In this document: positions 42,830-52,635 of the stretch, piece by piece
How positions within the stretch are numbered: position 1 is the first letter of the stretch
Layout: every line of letters begins with the position of its first letter
DNA from: Actinomycetota bacterium
GTDB taxonomy: Bacteria > Actinomycetota > Thermoleophilia > Solirubrobacterales > Solirubrobacteraceae
Assembly (NCBI GenBank): GCA_005884115.1
Contig: VAXW01000005.1
Span: 868,001-932,000, forward strand
Length of the DNA stretch: 64,000 nucleotides
Direction of reading: 5' to 3'
The notes under the pieces: model-generated
What the model was told of the DNA's origin: nothing
What the model saw: only the letters and a program-made list of their open reading frames with translations
Databases searched by the model: none
Translations under genes and position numbers: made by a program

Positions 42830-42874
42830 ACTTCTAATCCGAATGTCGCAGGTTCGATCCTGCCGGGGGCGCTG
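42830..42874 (+). repeat. 3'-half copy of tRNA-Arg (integration scar)
   Basis: The bases acttctaatccgaatgtcgc and onward through ggttcgatcctgccgggggcgctg match 35439-35484 with a single-base deletion in the T-loop. The 5' half is absent. Together with tRNA-Arg at 35408 it brackets 7.4 kb. Confidence 0.9.
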
Positions 42875-43239
42875 TCCGATCTGCAGAGATGCCCTCGCGT
42901 CGAGGGCAGGCGTGCTCCGCGGAGGTACGGGACATCCTGCCCTCGACGCGAAAGCGCAAGCGCGCGTCGTGCTTCGTGTCGCGCCCGCTGCTCGTCCAAC
43001 TCGAGCTTGCGTGCGGCCTCGCTTGGACGCCCGCTCGTCTGCGAAAGCGCGACTGCGAGGTGCTGTCCTACCTATCCCCCTTCGGATGGGTACACGATGC
43101 GCGGCGATACAGCTTGCGGCTCCGTTGGTGACTCGAGATGCGCACTCTCGCGATGACGAGAAGTATCACCGGCGCGAAAGTGAGTGCCGTCTCCTCGACC
43201 GGGATGCCCAGTATGTGCGCGACGATCACGGACGGTCAG
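42875..43239. other. 0.36 kb without a gene, with a 15-bp inverted repeat
   Basis: Open frames here lack coding character. The arms cgcgtcgagggcagg (42896-42910) and cctgccctcgacgcg (42936-42950) pair perfectly around a 25-base loop, directly after the tRNA-Arg copy. It may be a terminator-like or recombination-associated element. Confidence 0.5.
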
Positions 43240-44646
43240 TCAGTCAACGAAGCAGTACGAGTCGCTCGAGGCATCCCCTCCCTGGAGGCGGGTCTGGTGC
43301 ACCCTTCGCCCACGGAAGTCGTCGCCGTGCGGGAAGAACCTCGGGTCGACGCTCATGCCACCGGTCTCGATGTTCGCGTCAACGCGAGCCATCCAAGCGC
43401 CGACGCCGTCCGGGTAGAAGATGTCGTCCCAAGACGCGTAGAGCGAGTTGGTGAAATACACGCGCCGGCCGTCGCGGCTTACCTCCACCATCTGGGGCGC
43501 CCCCGCCAGCCGCAGCTCTGGGGCGGCGGGGTGCGGGCCTCGCTGCACGATGCCGCCCAGGCGCACAGAACCCGTCTCTTTCGGGTTGTGCGGATCGCTG
43601 ACGTCATACTGCTTGAGCTCGCCGGTCCCCCAGCACGAGACGTACAGCCAGCGGTCGTCGACAGACAGGTCGATGTCGCTCACTAGCGGGGGGACGGCCC
43701 CGAATGGCTGTAGCGCGGGCGGGAGCTGGTCGACGTCGGCAGGCTCGGCAGGAATCGTGATCGCCTTCTCTGCCACCCAACGGCCCTCTTGGCGGTGCCA
43801 CAACCACACCGAGGCGGACAGGTCGGCGACGCTGATCACGACCCCGACGAAGCCCCAGGCCTTCTGTGGATCGTGAGCGGGCCTCAGCTCGAGCACCATC
43901 TGATGCTCGTCGCCCAAGTCGACGCGCTGGATCAGTCTGCCTTCAGAGAGGCTCCAGAAGTCGAGGTGGTGGCCGAACCGCTTGCCCAGGAGGTCCTCGG
44001 GGTTCAGCCCGTCCTCGATCATCGAGGGAGTCGCCCACTCCGACGTGATTGCGACGTCATCGTTGAGGTGCCACCACACGTCGTATGCGAAGTGCTGATC
44101 GCCGCGGTCCGTCTCCCAGGCGCCGGTGACCTCGAAGGTGTCGTGGTCGATCAGCGCGACCCCGCCCGGACCGTCGCTGCCGTCGGCGCCGCCCAGGTTG
44201 GACATGAAGATGCCGCCGGGCCCGCAGTGCACCGTGTGCGGGCGGGAGTACCCGGCCTTGGCCGCGAGCTCCTCGGGCTCGATCGTGCGAACGACCCCCG
44301 GCTGTCGCGGGTCGGGCTTGGTGTCAAGCACGTAGGTGCGGGACGACCGGATGCCCGGCACGATCAGGTAACGGCGCTCGAGCACGCCGGTATGCCCCTC
44401 GTGGCAGAGCGCACTGGAACAGGCGTTCCAGCCAAAGTGGTGCAGCTCGTTGCCTGCGGTCGGCAGCTCGGTCCAGCCGACCACCTCGCCATAGGTTGGT
44501 GAGCCAGCATCGCAGTCCACCACGGTCATGGCGTCGTGCTCCGTGCCGGTCGGGTCGAAGGCGGCGACGTACGCGAGCTTCTCGGGCGGCGCGGCAATAG
44601 CGGCGGCGGGCGATCGATAGAAGGTGGGGTCGATGCTCTCGGGCAT
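43240..44646 (-). CDS. selenium-binding protein SBP56 / methanethiol oxidase
   Basis: A 468-residue protein of the SBP56 family, a seven-bladed propeller that oxidises methanethiol in studied bacteria. Visible signatures: PEKLAYVAAFDPTGTEHDAM, GNELHHFGWNACSSALCHEG, ERRYLIVPGIRSSRTYVLDT, and later SRPHTVHCGPGGIFMSNLGG and PQMVEVSRDGRRVYFTNSLY with conserved histidines that bind copper. The start ATG 44646 follows GAGAGGAG. No export signal is seen. No sulfur genes adjoin. Confidence 0.9.
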   Translation of the reverse strand: MPESIDPTFYRSPAAAIAAPPEKLAYVAAFDPTGTEHDAMTVVDCDAGSPTYGEVVGWTELPTAGNELHHFGWNACSSALCHEGHTGVLERRYLIVPGIRSSRTYVLDTKPDPRQPGVVRTIEPEELAAKAGYSRPHTVHCGPGGIFMSNLGGADGSDGPGGVALIDHDTFEVTGAWETDRGDQHFAYDVWWHLNDDVAITSEWATPSMIEDGLNPEDLLGKRFGHHLDFWSLSEGRLIQRVDLGDEHQMVLELRPAHDPQKAWGFVGVVISVADLSASVWLWHRQEGRWVAEKAITIPAEPADVDQLPPALQPFGAVPPLVSDIDLSVDDRWLYVSCWGTGELKQYDVSDPHNPKETGSVRLGGIVQRGPHPAAPELRLAGAPQMVEVSRDGRRVYFTNSLYASWDDIFYPDGVGAWMARVDANIETGGMSVDPRFFPHGDDFRGRRVHQTRLQGGDASSDSYCFVD

Positions 44647-44790
44647 GGATCTCCTCTCGCCGGCTCGGTGCTAGAAAGCCGAATCTTACGCCCGGCTGGC
44701 ATTCCTGGGAGGAGAGTCGGGGTCCTCATGGAGCAATCGTGGGAGCCTCCTGGAGCGGGGCCGCGCCCCACGCCGTTTCTTGGGCTGCCC

Positions 44791-46425
44791 TCACGCCCGG
44801 GCTCCCTGCGAGGCTTGTTCGCCAGCTTGAGCCGTGAGCCGCGCTATGCGCTCGTGCACGAAGCGCACGACCGCCGCGCCCTCGCCGACCGCGGTCGCGC
44901 AGCGCTTGATCGATCCGGCGCGCACGTCACCGGCGGCGTACACGCCGGGAACGCTGGTCTCGAGCAGGCCATCAGCGCCTGCGTCGGAGCCGGTGAGGAC
45001 GAAACCGTCGGCGTCGCGAGCGACGACCTCGCCGAGCCACTCCGTGCACGGCTTCGCGCCGAGGAACAGGAACAGGTAGGAGAACGCCAGGCGTTCGCCG
45101 TCGGTGAGCGTGACCCCCTGCAGCCGTCCGTCCTCACCATGGAGCTCGGCGACTTCGCTGCGATCGCGCACCGAGACCCCGTAGCGCTCCAGCTCGTTGA
45201 TCAGATACTGCGACATCGTCTCGCGCAGGTCAGCGCGGCGGTGAAGGAGGCTCACGAGCGCGCCCCCGCGCGCCAGCCAGACCGCTGCCTGTCCCGCCGA
45301 ATTTCCGCCGCCGACCACCGCCACCCGTTGGGCGGCACAGAGCTGGCCCTCGGGTGGCCCTGCGGCGTAGAAGACGCTCAGCCCCTCATACGCTTCGAGC
45401 CCCCCAACGGGCAGGCGCCGGTATTCGGCGCCCGTGGCGAGCAACACCGCACGCGCCGCGACCTCGTTGCCGTCCTCGAGCCGCACCACGTGGCGCTCCG
45501 CGCCTGGCTCAAGCGCGCGCGCGACATACGGCGAGGCTATGCGGGCATGGAACTTGCGCGCCTGGGTGGCCGCGCGGCTGATCAGTTCGGTGCCGCTGAT
45601 ACCGGCAGGGAAGCCGAGATAGTTCTCGATCCTGCGCGAGCTGCCAGCCTGCCCGCCGACGCCGCTGCTCTCGACGATGATTGTGTCCAATCCCTCAGAG
45701 GCTCCGTATACGGCCGCGCCGAGGCCCGCGGGTCCACCGCCCACGATCAGCAGGTCGACTTCCTCGCGCGGCGCGAGCGCGAGGCCTATGCCGAGCGCCC
45801 GCGATAGCTCCCCGTTGCTCGGGTTGTGAAGCTCGACGCCGCCGGGTAGCCGCACCAGTGGCATGGCGGACATCGCGACGCCACCTCCCGCCGCCCCATC
45901 GGTCGCGACTCCCTGATCGACCCAGGTGTGGGGGAGCTTCAGGCGGCGCGCGAACTCGAGCAGGCGGCGCGTGTCGGGCGAGTCGCGCGGGCCGACGATC
46001 TCGGGTCCAATGCCGTGGCGGCGCTGAAGCAGCTCGCGACGCTCGACGAACGTGCCCAGGATCAGATCCGAGAGCGAGGGATCTTCGAAGAGCAGTCCGC
46101 GCAGCTCCTCGCGCTCGACCGCGATATAGGTCATAGGCTGGGTCACGACCGCGGTGACGAACACCGACTGCCCGGTGAGCAGGTTTATCTCGCCGAGAAA
46201 TCCATTGGCGCCATGGCGTGCGATCTCGTGCCCGGCACCGTCCAAGATCGCCGCCTCGCCTTCCAGGATGGCGATGAAGGGGTAGCTAGCCTCGCCGATC
46301 TCATACAGCTTCTCGCCTACCTCAGCGGTTCGCTCCTCACCGTGCTCGGCGATCAGCGCGAGCTGAGAGCCCGAGAGCACTCGGGTCGCCGGAACGGCTA
46401 TCGGATCATCGTTCGGAGCTGACAC
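44791..46425 (-). CDS. cNMP-binding domain fused to thioredoxin-reductase-like flavoprotein
   Basis: The start is taken as GTG 46425; an ATG at 46518 would add 31 poorly formed residues. Residues about 15-135 are a cyclic-nucleotide-binding domain (EGEAAILDGAGHEIARHGAN, GFLGEINLLTGQ). From about 215 on there is a TrxR-like FAD domain: DLLIVGGGPAGLGAAVYGAS, GVGGQAGSSRRIENYLGFPA, then RVAVVGGGNSAGQAAVWLA and PGVYAAGDVRAGSIKRC. The redox CxxC of true thioredoxin reductases is missing (PPEGQLCAA), as in this branch. So it is probably a flavin oxidoreductase with a nucleotide sensor, partner unknown. Confidence 0.85.
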   Translation of the reverse strand: MSAPNDDPIAVPATRVLSGSQLALIAEHGEERTAEVGEKLYEIGEASYPFIAILEGEAAILDGAGHEIARHGANGFLGEINLLTGQSVFVTAVVTQPMTYIAVEREELRGLLFEDPSLSDLILGTFVERRELLQRRHGIGPEIVGPRDSPDTRRLLEFARRLKLPHTWVDQGVATDGAAGGGVAMSAMPLVRLPGGVELHNPSNGELSRALGIGLALAPREEVDLLIVGGGPAGLGAAVYGASEGLDTIIVESSGVGGQAGSSRRIENYLGFPAGISGTELISRAATQARKFHARIASPYVARALEPGAERHVVRLEDGNEVAARAVLLATGAEYRRLPVGGLEAYEGLSVFYAAGPPEGQLCAAQRVAVVGGGNSAGQAAVWLARGGALVSLLHRRADLRETMSQYLINELERYGVSVRDRSEVAELHGEDGRLQGVTLTDGERLAFSYLFLFLGAKPCTEWLGEVVARDADGFVLTGSDAGADGLLETSVPGVYAAGDVRAGSIKRCATAVGEGAAVVRFVHERIARLTAQAGEQASQGARA

Positions 46426-46610
46426 CTGGCCAACCAAGCCTAGATCGTTCTCGGCGATGTGCCCTTGCACTCGGGGCCGGCTCGGCCTGACGCTCCTTGA
46501 CGTCGAGTCAAGCGGCAACGACCGGTCGCTGAACTGTCCCCGACCCTCGCGAAGCCCCGCGACCTCCGCCCTATCTGGTGCTACTGACCCAACCCCGACC
46601 TCCAGGCGCC

Positions 46611-46653
46611 ACTTCTAATCCGTGCGTCGCAAGTTCGAGTCCTGCCGCGGGGC
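46611..46653 (+). repeat. degenerate second copy of the tRNA-Arg 3' half
   Basis: The bases acttctaatccgtgcgtcgc and aagttcgagtcctgccgcggggc match the tRNA-Arg 3' half with several substitutions, same orientation. It lies 3.7 kb after the first copy, so an older insertion event is suggested. Confidence 0.8.
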
Positions 46654-46714
46654 CGTTACCATCGCCCGACGTCAAGCGGCAGGGACTGGCCCCCACGCAC
46701 GGAGGTGCTTCGCA

Positions 46715-47176
46715 ATGGCTGAGAAGAAGCCTGCAAAGACGGCCACGCAGCAGTCCGCCACGAGAACCACCGGCAAGTCCTCCAAGCGATTCACGGACGA
46801 GGAGCGAGCCGCGATGAGGGAGCGCGCCCAAGAGCTGAAGGCGGCCGCGCGCCGCGGCCCGCGCGCGGGCAAGGCGGACGGGGAAAGCGACGTGCTCGCG
46901 AAGATCGCCGCGATGCGGGAACCGGATCGCGCCATGGCCGAGCGGCTCCATGCCATCATCAAAGCCAGCGCGCCAGCGCTCTCGCCGAGAACCTGGTACG
47001 GGATGCCCGCGTATGACAAGGACGGCAACGTCGTCTGCTTCTTCCAGAGCGCGCAGAAGTTCAAAACGAGATACGCGACGTTCGGCTTCAGCGACAAGGC
47101 GAACCTCGACGAAGGCGCCATGTGGCCGACGTCCTTCGCGCTGAAGAAACCGCGAGGAGGTCTTCGAGTCCGCTGA
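46715..47176 (+). CDS. DUF1801-type protein (iron-chaperone-like), C-terminally altered
   Basis: A 153-residue protein from ATG 46715. The N-terminus is a lysine-rich low-complexity tail ([20 protein letters not shown]). The C-terminal domain ([60 protein letters not shown]) is a DUF1801/YdhG-type module. It should continue past ALK into another 15-25 residues, but the frame ends [10 protein letters not shown], so the extreme C-terminus may be shifted or lost. Confidence 0.7.
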   Translation: MAEKKPAKTATQQSATRTTGKSSKRFTDEERAAMRERAQELKAAARRGPRAGKADGESDVLAKIAAMREPDRAMAERLHAIIKASAPALSPRTWYGMPAYDKDGNVVCFFQSAQKFKTRYATFGFSDKANLDEGAMWPTSFALKKPRGGLRVR

Positions 47177-47260
47177 GTCGCTCGCCTTTGGCCGCTCGGT
47201 GGCGGTGCGAGGTCCTCAAGCACCTTCCGCCGGAACAGCGCCAGGCGCAGGGGCGGGCAA

Positions 47261-48865
47261 TCAGAGGTTGGTGCACTTCGGCGGTGGGGATTGTGGACTT
47301 GGCCGCACCGTCGGTCGCCCTTTGGTCGCTGGGAATTCCTTCACCGTTGTCGTCTGGCTTCCCGGAGAGCCGGCCTTCACTTCGGAGCCAACAACCTGCG
47401 TTTCAGTCGTGCCCTTCACCGCCGGTGCCGGCTCCTCGGCCCGGTCCTTGTAGACCTCCATGAGCATCTGAGTCGCAATCCCGTCGAACTTGTCGCCGAT
47501 GTTCTGCAGCTCCCCGACACTCACGACATCGACGTCGTCCCGGCGCACCCAGAAGATGCGCCCTGTGCGACCGCCCTCGGCCGTTACGCGTCCCACGTAT
47601 ACGCGATCGCTCGTTTGCGTGATGTAGACGCCACAAATGCCGACATCGTCGCTCTTGCGCACAAGCGCGATCGGTTGCACCTTCGGTGCATTCAGAGTGC
47701 GGGCGATCGTCAGCGCAGCGCCGAACAGCAGAACCGAGAAAAAGACGGAAACGCCGTACCAGGCGAACTTCGTGGTCGCGAGGGCGACGAACATGTTCAT
47801 CGCAGCCAGCACGGCGACCACCCCGAGCATGATCGCGAGCCACGCGACCGACGGGCTCGCCGCGACGATCACAACGCCTGCGATAGCTAGTAGAGCGAGC
47901 ACGATAAGTGTCACACGCGCCCATGCCCTGCGGACGCCGCGCACCGTCGCGATCTGGTCTCGCAAGCGCTTCCACAGGGCCTTGTAAACACCAGCCCTGA
48001 CTCGCTCGGCTGCTCCAAAAAGCTGCTCAAGCTCGAATCGGCTGGGAGGCTCGCTGACCTCTGCGAGCCTGCCTACCTCCGCGCGCGCGCGCCGATCCTC
48101 GATCTCTCGCGCCCCGCGTAGCGATCCGGAGCTGGCGATCGTCGTCGCCACCGCCTCCCAGGCGCGAACGGCACGCACCCACACCCGGCGGGCCAACAAG
48201 AACGCAAGATTCGCTTGGCGCCAGCTTTCCTGTACCGCTTCGGCCTTGCCGGGCGGAGTGCTCGGGGTTTGGTCGCGGGCAGCAGTAGCGGCTGCCAATG
48301 TGTCCGCTGCCGTCTCGAGTTGGTCTCGCGCCTCGAAGAGTCTCTGGCCAGCCGCCTTCAGCTCGGTGCGATATCTGAGCTCGCGAAGCACCTTGCCGAT
48401 CGCGTATGCGGCGACCAGTCCGGTGACGCATAACCACGCGCCCAGCAGGGGGTACACCACGAATGGGTCCTTGACGCCCACGAAGAACAGGGCGACGAGC
48501 ATCTCAACCACCCCTACTAACACGATGCCCCAAACGGCGTGCACGGTGGTCTCGCCTCTATCGTCGATGAGATAGACGAGCAGTACTGCGATCACGGCGC
48601 CAACCACGAACACGGCGAGCGCGAGCGCCCCGATCGTCACCAGCTCCTGCCTCGGAACCGCGAGCACCGCCTGAGTCGCCGGTAGATGCGCCGCGTGAAA
48701 GCGGATCCACTCAATGGCTGCGCCGACCACCGCCACAAAACCGACGAAACCGACGGCGCTGCCGATGGCGGGAAGCGCCTGCCATGCCAGCTCGGTCAAG
48801 CGCGCCAGGAATCCACCAGTGCCCGGTCGGGGCCCAGCGGGCTTAGTCTTCGGGTCTGCGGGCAT
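47261..48865 (-). CDS. multi-pass membrane protein, hypothetical
   Basis: A 534-residue protein with hydrophobic segments near 32-52, 74-98, 106-125, 130-152, 325-345, 350-365 and 372-390. The central part (about 165-250) is a coiled-coil-like helix with AGQRLFEARDQLETAADTLA. The C-terminal 130 residues are soluble and contain RVTAEGGRTGRIFWVRRDDV, possibly an SH3-like or LysM-free ligand domain. No family is recognised. The tail is rich in T, P and S. Single gene. Confidence 0.65.
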   Translation of the reverse strand: MPADPKTKPAGPRPGTGGFLARLTELAWQALPAIGSAVGFVGFVAVVGAAIEWIRFHAAHLPATQAVLAVPRQELVTIGALALAVFVVGAVIAVLLVYLIDDRGETTVHAVWGIVLVGVVEMLVALFFVGVKDPFVVYPLLGAWLCVTGLVAAYAIGKVLRELRYRTELKAAGQRLFEARDQLETAADTLAAATAARDQTPSTPPGKAEAVQESWRQANLAFLLARRVWVRAVRAWEAVATTIASSGSLRGAREIEDRRARAEVGRLAEVSEPPSRFELEQLFGAAERVRAGVYKALWKRLRDQIATVRGVRRAWARVTLIVLALLAIAGVVIVAASPSVAWLAIMLGVVAVLAAMNMFVALATTKFAWYGVSVFFSVLLFGAALTIARTLNAPKVQPIALVRKSDDVGICGVYITQTSDRVYVGRVTAEGGRTGRIFWVRRDDVDVVSVGELQNIGDKFDGIATQMLMEVYKDRAEEPAPAVKGTTETQVVGSEVKAGSPGSQTTTVKEFPATKGRPTVRPSPQSPPPKCTNL

Positions 48866-49745
48866 CAGACTCCCCCACTATGTCGGGACAAGCCCCGCCA
48901 GAGCAAGGAGTGTTGGCTCGAGCCCATAACGGTCGCCGAAGCGTTGTCTGCCCTGTCCGTGCCGTTCGTCATCTCAGATCGCCCCCTTGCTCGACGCGTG
49001 TGGCGATCATCGTGTGGCCACGGCGCTTGCGCTAGCCACCCTGGGTGGCGGAGTTCACACCTTGTGGCTCCAAGGAACGGTGGCCGCCGTACGCGGCGTG
49101 CCGCCGCTTCGCGAAGAGGTCGTCCGCCCCCAACTGACGACCGTGGAAAGGCGGTTACCCGCTCCTCTCCACCTCCAATTTCTACCGCACACGGGGCCTT
49201 CATGGAGCCCTGGGTCGTGCTGTATAACGGCCGGCCGAGACTAGGACTTACGGAGATGGGAGTCGCGAAATGCGTGTGTTGCTTCCAGCTTCGCACCCAC
49301 GGTCGGGGCCTGCTCGTGGGCATCAAGAACGACGCGATGAAGAAGAAGAAACGCTCAAATTCAAACACCGCGAAGATGTCCAGGGACCCCACGTCTGGCA
49401 TCCGGGAGAAGGAGAAGCGGACGAAGAAACGAGCTATCTGGAATTGACTGGTCCGGACGCCGAACAGTCGGGCGTCGGCTTTGAACTGGCACTCAAAACG
49501 AAGAAAGGATCGAGCTGGACATCGTCGTATGACGGCGGGTCGGGACCCACCGCTCCGGGGCGCCGTTCGGGTGCCACGCGGCGAGCGGCGGCTGCGTCGC
49601 GCGCTGGCCCGCATCGTCGACACACGAGACCGCCGACGCTGTTCGTGGGGCTACCCGTGTCAGCGTCGCGGACGCGAGCGCGCTCACCAGGCCGCGCCGC
49701 TGGCTCGCCTCCAGGGAATACACGGGCGACGCGGCAGAACTGTGT
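48866..49745. other. 0.88 kb without a recognised gene
   Basis: Open frames on both strands have poor codon bias. One weak candidate at 49256-49447 (63 codons, very lysine-rich) is not convincing. The stretch ends in the hairpin 49746-49772, which belongs to the next leftward gene. Confidence 0.4.
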
Positions 49746-49772
49746 CCCGAGGCGGCGCTTCGCCGCCTCGGG
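49746..49772 (-). terminator. perfect 12-bp hairpin terminator of the YVTN-protein gene
   Basis: The arms cccgaggcggcg and cgccgcctcggg pair around a ctt loop, 46 bases after the stop of the leftward gene ending at 49819. The position and stability suit a GC-rich terminator; a T tract is not obvious. Confidence 0.6.
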
Positions 49773-49818
49773 CACATCGAGGGGGGCGTGGTGAGCGCCG
49801 CTTGCTTGCGATCCGGCT

Positions 49819-51663
49819 TCAGCAGACGACCCCCACGACGCTTCCCGTACCCGTGTGTTCAGGTTCGGGCGCGTAGCCGGGGTTGGTCTTGACGACGACA
49901 ACGTGCACGGTATTGCCCGAGAAGATCGTGGAGCCCGACTGGCTGATTTTGCTGGAGGCGATGACCGCCATGTATGCCGGCAATGGCCCTTCCGGCGGAA
50001 CGGGGCTGCCGCCCGTGCCGGTCGACCAGCCGGCGCCACAGCTCGGCAGGGTGCTGCTCGTCGTGGCCGCGAACCCCTTGAAGCCGGATGGGGCCCTGCC
50101 GCCACTTAGCACGTTCACCTTCGACCACTGCGCGCTCCAGAACGTGACCGCGCTGCCGACGGCGGCATTTTGATCGCCGATCACGAACGATCCCCGTTCG
50201 AGGAGCGTTATCGACAGGACCTTCGCGGCGCCGGAGCCGCTGCTCGGGTTGTGGCGGTAGTCGCCCCCGTAGGCGGCCGTGATGGAGTCGGTGCGCACGG
50301 GCATGGCTGTCGTCGCACTGGGCGTGTAGCCGAGCTGGCAGCTCGCCACGCCGGCGCTTTCTTGGCCGAGCGTGCAGCTGCCGGCGCTTTCAAAGCTGCC
50401 CGGCCCGCTGCTCGTGAAGCTCACGGTCCCCGTCGGGGTCGTCCGTTCGCTTGACGCCGTGTCCTTGACGGTTGCTGTGCAAGTCGTCGTGTGCGCCGCC
50501 ACGATCGTGGAAGGAGAGCAGCTCACGGTGGTTTCGGTCGCATGCGCGAGCGGGAACGCGCCCGCTGCGATGCCGAGCGGCTGTTCTCCCGCGGTGACGG
50601 TCCCGGGCGACTTCGCGGACAGCGCACCGGTGAGCGGGTCGACGTTGTACTGGGAGACGTATTCGCCGAAGGTGTTCGTCACGTACAGGCTCTTGCCGCC
50701 GGGCGTGATAGCCAGGTTTTCGGGCTGGCTGCCCGTCGCCGCGGTTGCCGGCGACTTCGGCGTGAGCTTGCCCGTGGAGGAGTCGACGTCGTATTGGAAG
50801 ATCGACGGTTCGACCGCGCCTCCGCTGGCGGCGTAGACGCTCTTGCCGTCCGGGCTGGCCGCGATCGGCGTTGTGTCACCGCTGCCGGTGGCCGACCCCG
50901 ACGCGACCGTGGCTGGGCTCTTCGGCGACAGTGCACCCGTGGTGGGGTTGATGTCGTACTGTGAGATGGAGCCCGCGTTCTTCACATAGACGCTCTTGCC
51001 GTCGGGCGTGACCGCGATGCCCGCAGCGCCGAAGTCCGCGGCGACCGTTGCCGGAGTCTTGGGTGAGAGCCCGCCGGTTGTCGGGTTGATGTCGTACTGC
51101 GAGACAGTGTCTGCTTCGGTGTTGGTCACATAGGCGCTCTTGCCATCCGGTGTCACCGCGATGTCGAGCGGATGTTCCGCGCTCGCGACAGTGGCCGGCG
51201 TCTTCGCGGACAAGAGGCCGGTGGTCGCTTCAATGCTGTACTGCGAGACGCTGTTGTCGTTGAAGTTCGTGACGTACGCGTTCTTGCCGTCGGAGGTCAC
51301 CACGATGCCGCTGTGAATCGGGCCCCCGCCAGATTCGACACTCGCGGGGGTCTTTGGCGACAGCGTGCCGCTCGCCGCGTTCACGTCGAACTGGAATACG
51401 GTGCTTTCGCCACCGTCTGAGACGTAGGCGCTCCTGCCGTCGGGACTGAGTGCGATGCCAGCGGGTCCCATGCCGGCAGCGACCGTGGCGGGGGTGAGCG
51501 GCGCGAGCAAGCCGGTGGGACCGACACCGAACTCCGAGACGTTGCCGCCTAGATTCGTGACGTACACGCTCCCGGCAGCCCGGGCGGCTTCGGGTAGCAG
51601 CGAGCACGCCAGCGCGACCACCCCTGCCACCGTGACGAACGTCCCCCGCGTGATGCGCCGCAT
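49819..51663 (-). CDS. secreted YVTN beta-propeller protein with C-terminal Ig-like domain
   Basis: A 614-residue protein from ATG 51663 (GGGAGGAGG upstream), with a signal peptide ending LLPEAARA. At least eight propeller repeats share the pattern PLDIAVTPDGKSAYVTNTEA and VSQYDINPTTGGLSPKTPAT, close to perfect units, so recent internal expansion is likely. The last 200 residues (TVSCSPSTIVAAHTTTCTAT, SFTSSGPGSFESAGSC) are Ig-like/Big repeats. The role is unknown, probably surface or extracellular. Confidence 0.8.
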   Translation of the reverse strand: MRRITRGTFVTVAGVVALACSLLPEAARAAGSVYVTNLGGNVSEFGVGPTGLLAPLTPATVAAGMGPAGIALSPDGRSAYVSDGGESTVFQFDVNAASGTLSPKTPASVESGGGPIHSGIVVTSDGKNAYVTNFNDNSVSQYSIEATTGLLSAKTPATVASAEHPLDIAVTPDGKSAYVTNTEADTVSQYDINPTTGGLSPKTPATVAADFGAAGIAVTPDGKSVYVKNAGSISQYDINPTTGALSPKSPATVASGSATGSGDTTPIAASPDGKSVYAASGGAVEPSIFQYDVDSSTGKLTPKSPATAATGSQPENLAITPGGKSLYVTNTFGEYVSQYNVDPLTGALSAKSPGTVTAGEQPLGIAAGAFPLAHATETTVSCSPSTIVAAHTTTCTATVKDTASSERTTPTGTVSFTSSGPGSFESAGSCTLGQESAGVASCQLGYTPSATTAMPVRTDSITAAYGGDYRHNPSSGSGAAKVLSITLLERGSFVIGDQNAAVGSAVTFWSAQWSKVNVLSGGRAPSGFKGFAATTSSTLPSCGAGWSTGTGGSPVPPEGPLPAYMAVIASSKISQSGSTIFSGNTVHVVVVKTNPGYAPEPEHTGTGSVVGVVC

Positions 51664-52029
51664 CCCTGCCTCCTCCCAGCTCGCCGACCGCTCGATCCGT
51701 CGGTGACGAGTACACCCCACCGATGGCGGCGCGAATGTTACGCCACACGGGCTCACACGTGCGGTGCGAGCGGCTTCCGAGCCTGCAGCACGAGCGGCGA
51801 TCGCCGCGTGCGAGTCGGCCAGCGGGCTGGAGCAGCTGCGTCTCACCCGACGGGGTCGAGTTCGTGCACGGACTGCTCGCCGCGCGGTCGCCGAAAACGG
51901 GCTCGTCAAGTACGGCGCACTTGGTTAGAATCACCCCGGCGGTCAGCGCGAGTGACCGGGAGATGAGAAGCGTCGGCCGCGATTTGCTCGAACGAGCGTC
52001 GCTCTCGGCTAATCAAGGAGGGATCACGG
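51664..52029. other. divergent intergenic segment of 0.37 kb
   Basis: It separates two divergent secreted-protein genes and must hold their promoters. The strong ribosome sites for both are at its ends. No other feature is seen. Confidence 0.5.
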
Positions 52030-52635
52030 ATGTACGTCTTACGGATGAGGCGGGCCAACCGTGTCGGCATGATGCTGGCGCTGGGCGCGCTGGTTGGGAG
52101 TTTGCCGACGTGGATTGACAGCGCGCCAGCGTTAGCGGGCTCGAAGACGGCGCAGATCTCTTTCGGGACGATCGAAAGCGTCGCGCGTGCCTCAAACGGC
52201 GACACGGTGACGGTCAATGGGGAGGGGACGTTCACGCTGCAGCCCAAGTCGATCAGCGGCAACGGCGGCGCGGTTGCGGAAGCGTTTGGCGAAGTACCGC
52301 GCACTTTCACCCACCGCGACGCTCAGGGGAACGTCCTCGTCGAAGGCACGTGGGAACCGACCGCGGTCTTGAGCTTCGAGTCGTTCGGCCCCGCGACCGC
52401 TGAACAGGAAGCTGAGTTCGGCGGGCTGCCTGCGGGCTCGGAGGGCGGCAAGGTGATGTTCAAGGTGGCTCTATTCGTCGGCGGCGTGCATGTCCACGAC
52501 GCCATCGTCACGATCTACTGCCACCTGGGAGAGCCCCGCAAGAACGTGGTCGAGTCGACTCTCATGCAGGTCCAAGGGACGAGATTCAACTTCAACCAGG
52601 TGGTCTCCGGCGACAACATCTTGATCGCCGAATAG
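52030..52635 (+). CDS. secreted hypothetical protein
   Basis: A 201-residue protein from ATG 52030 behind AAGGAGGGA. The signal peptide runs to about residue 36 (SAPALA-GS). The mature domain has strands (KTAQISFGTIESVARASNGD, VTVNGEGTFTLQPKSISGNG, HVHDAIVTIYCHLGEPR) without a recognised family. Complete. It is alone between divergent and convergent genes. Confidence 0.7.
   Translation: MYVLRMRRANRVGMMLALGALVGSLPTWIDSAPALAGSKTAQISFGTIESVARASNGDTVTVNGEGTFTLQPKSISGNGGAVAEAFGEVPRTFTHRDAQGNVLVEGTWEPTAVLSFESFGPATAEQEAEFGGLPAGSEGGKVMFKVALFVGGVHVHDAIVTIYCHLGEPRKNVVESTLMQVQGTRFNFNQVVSGDNILIAE

Noticed and set aside
42586..42999. Leftward frame across the tRNA-Arg copy
   Set aside because: Part of it is the translated complement of the tRNA fragment ([13 protein letters not shown]), a common artefact.
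49256..49447. Lysine-rich 63-codon ORF
   Set aside because: Weak ribosome site and no homologue or motif; amino-acid bias alone does not support it.
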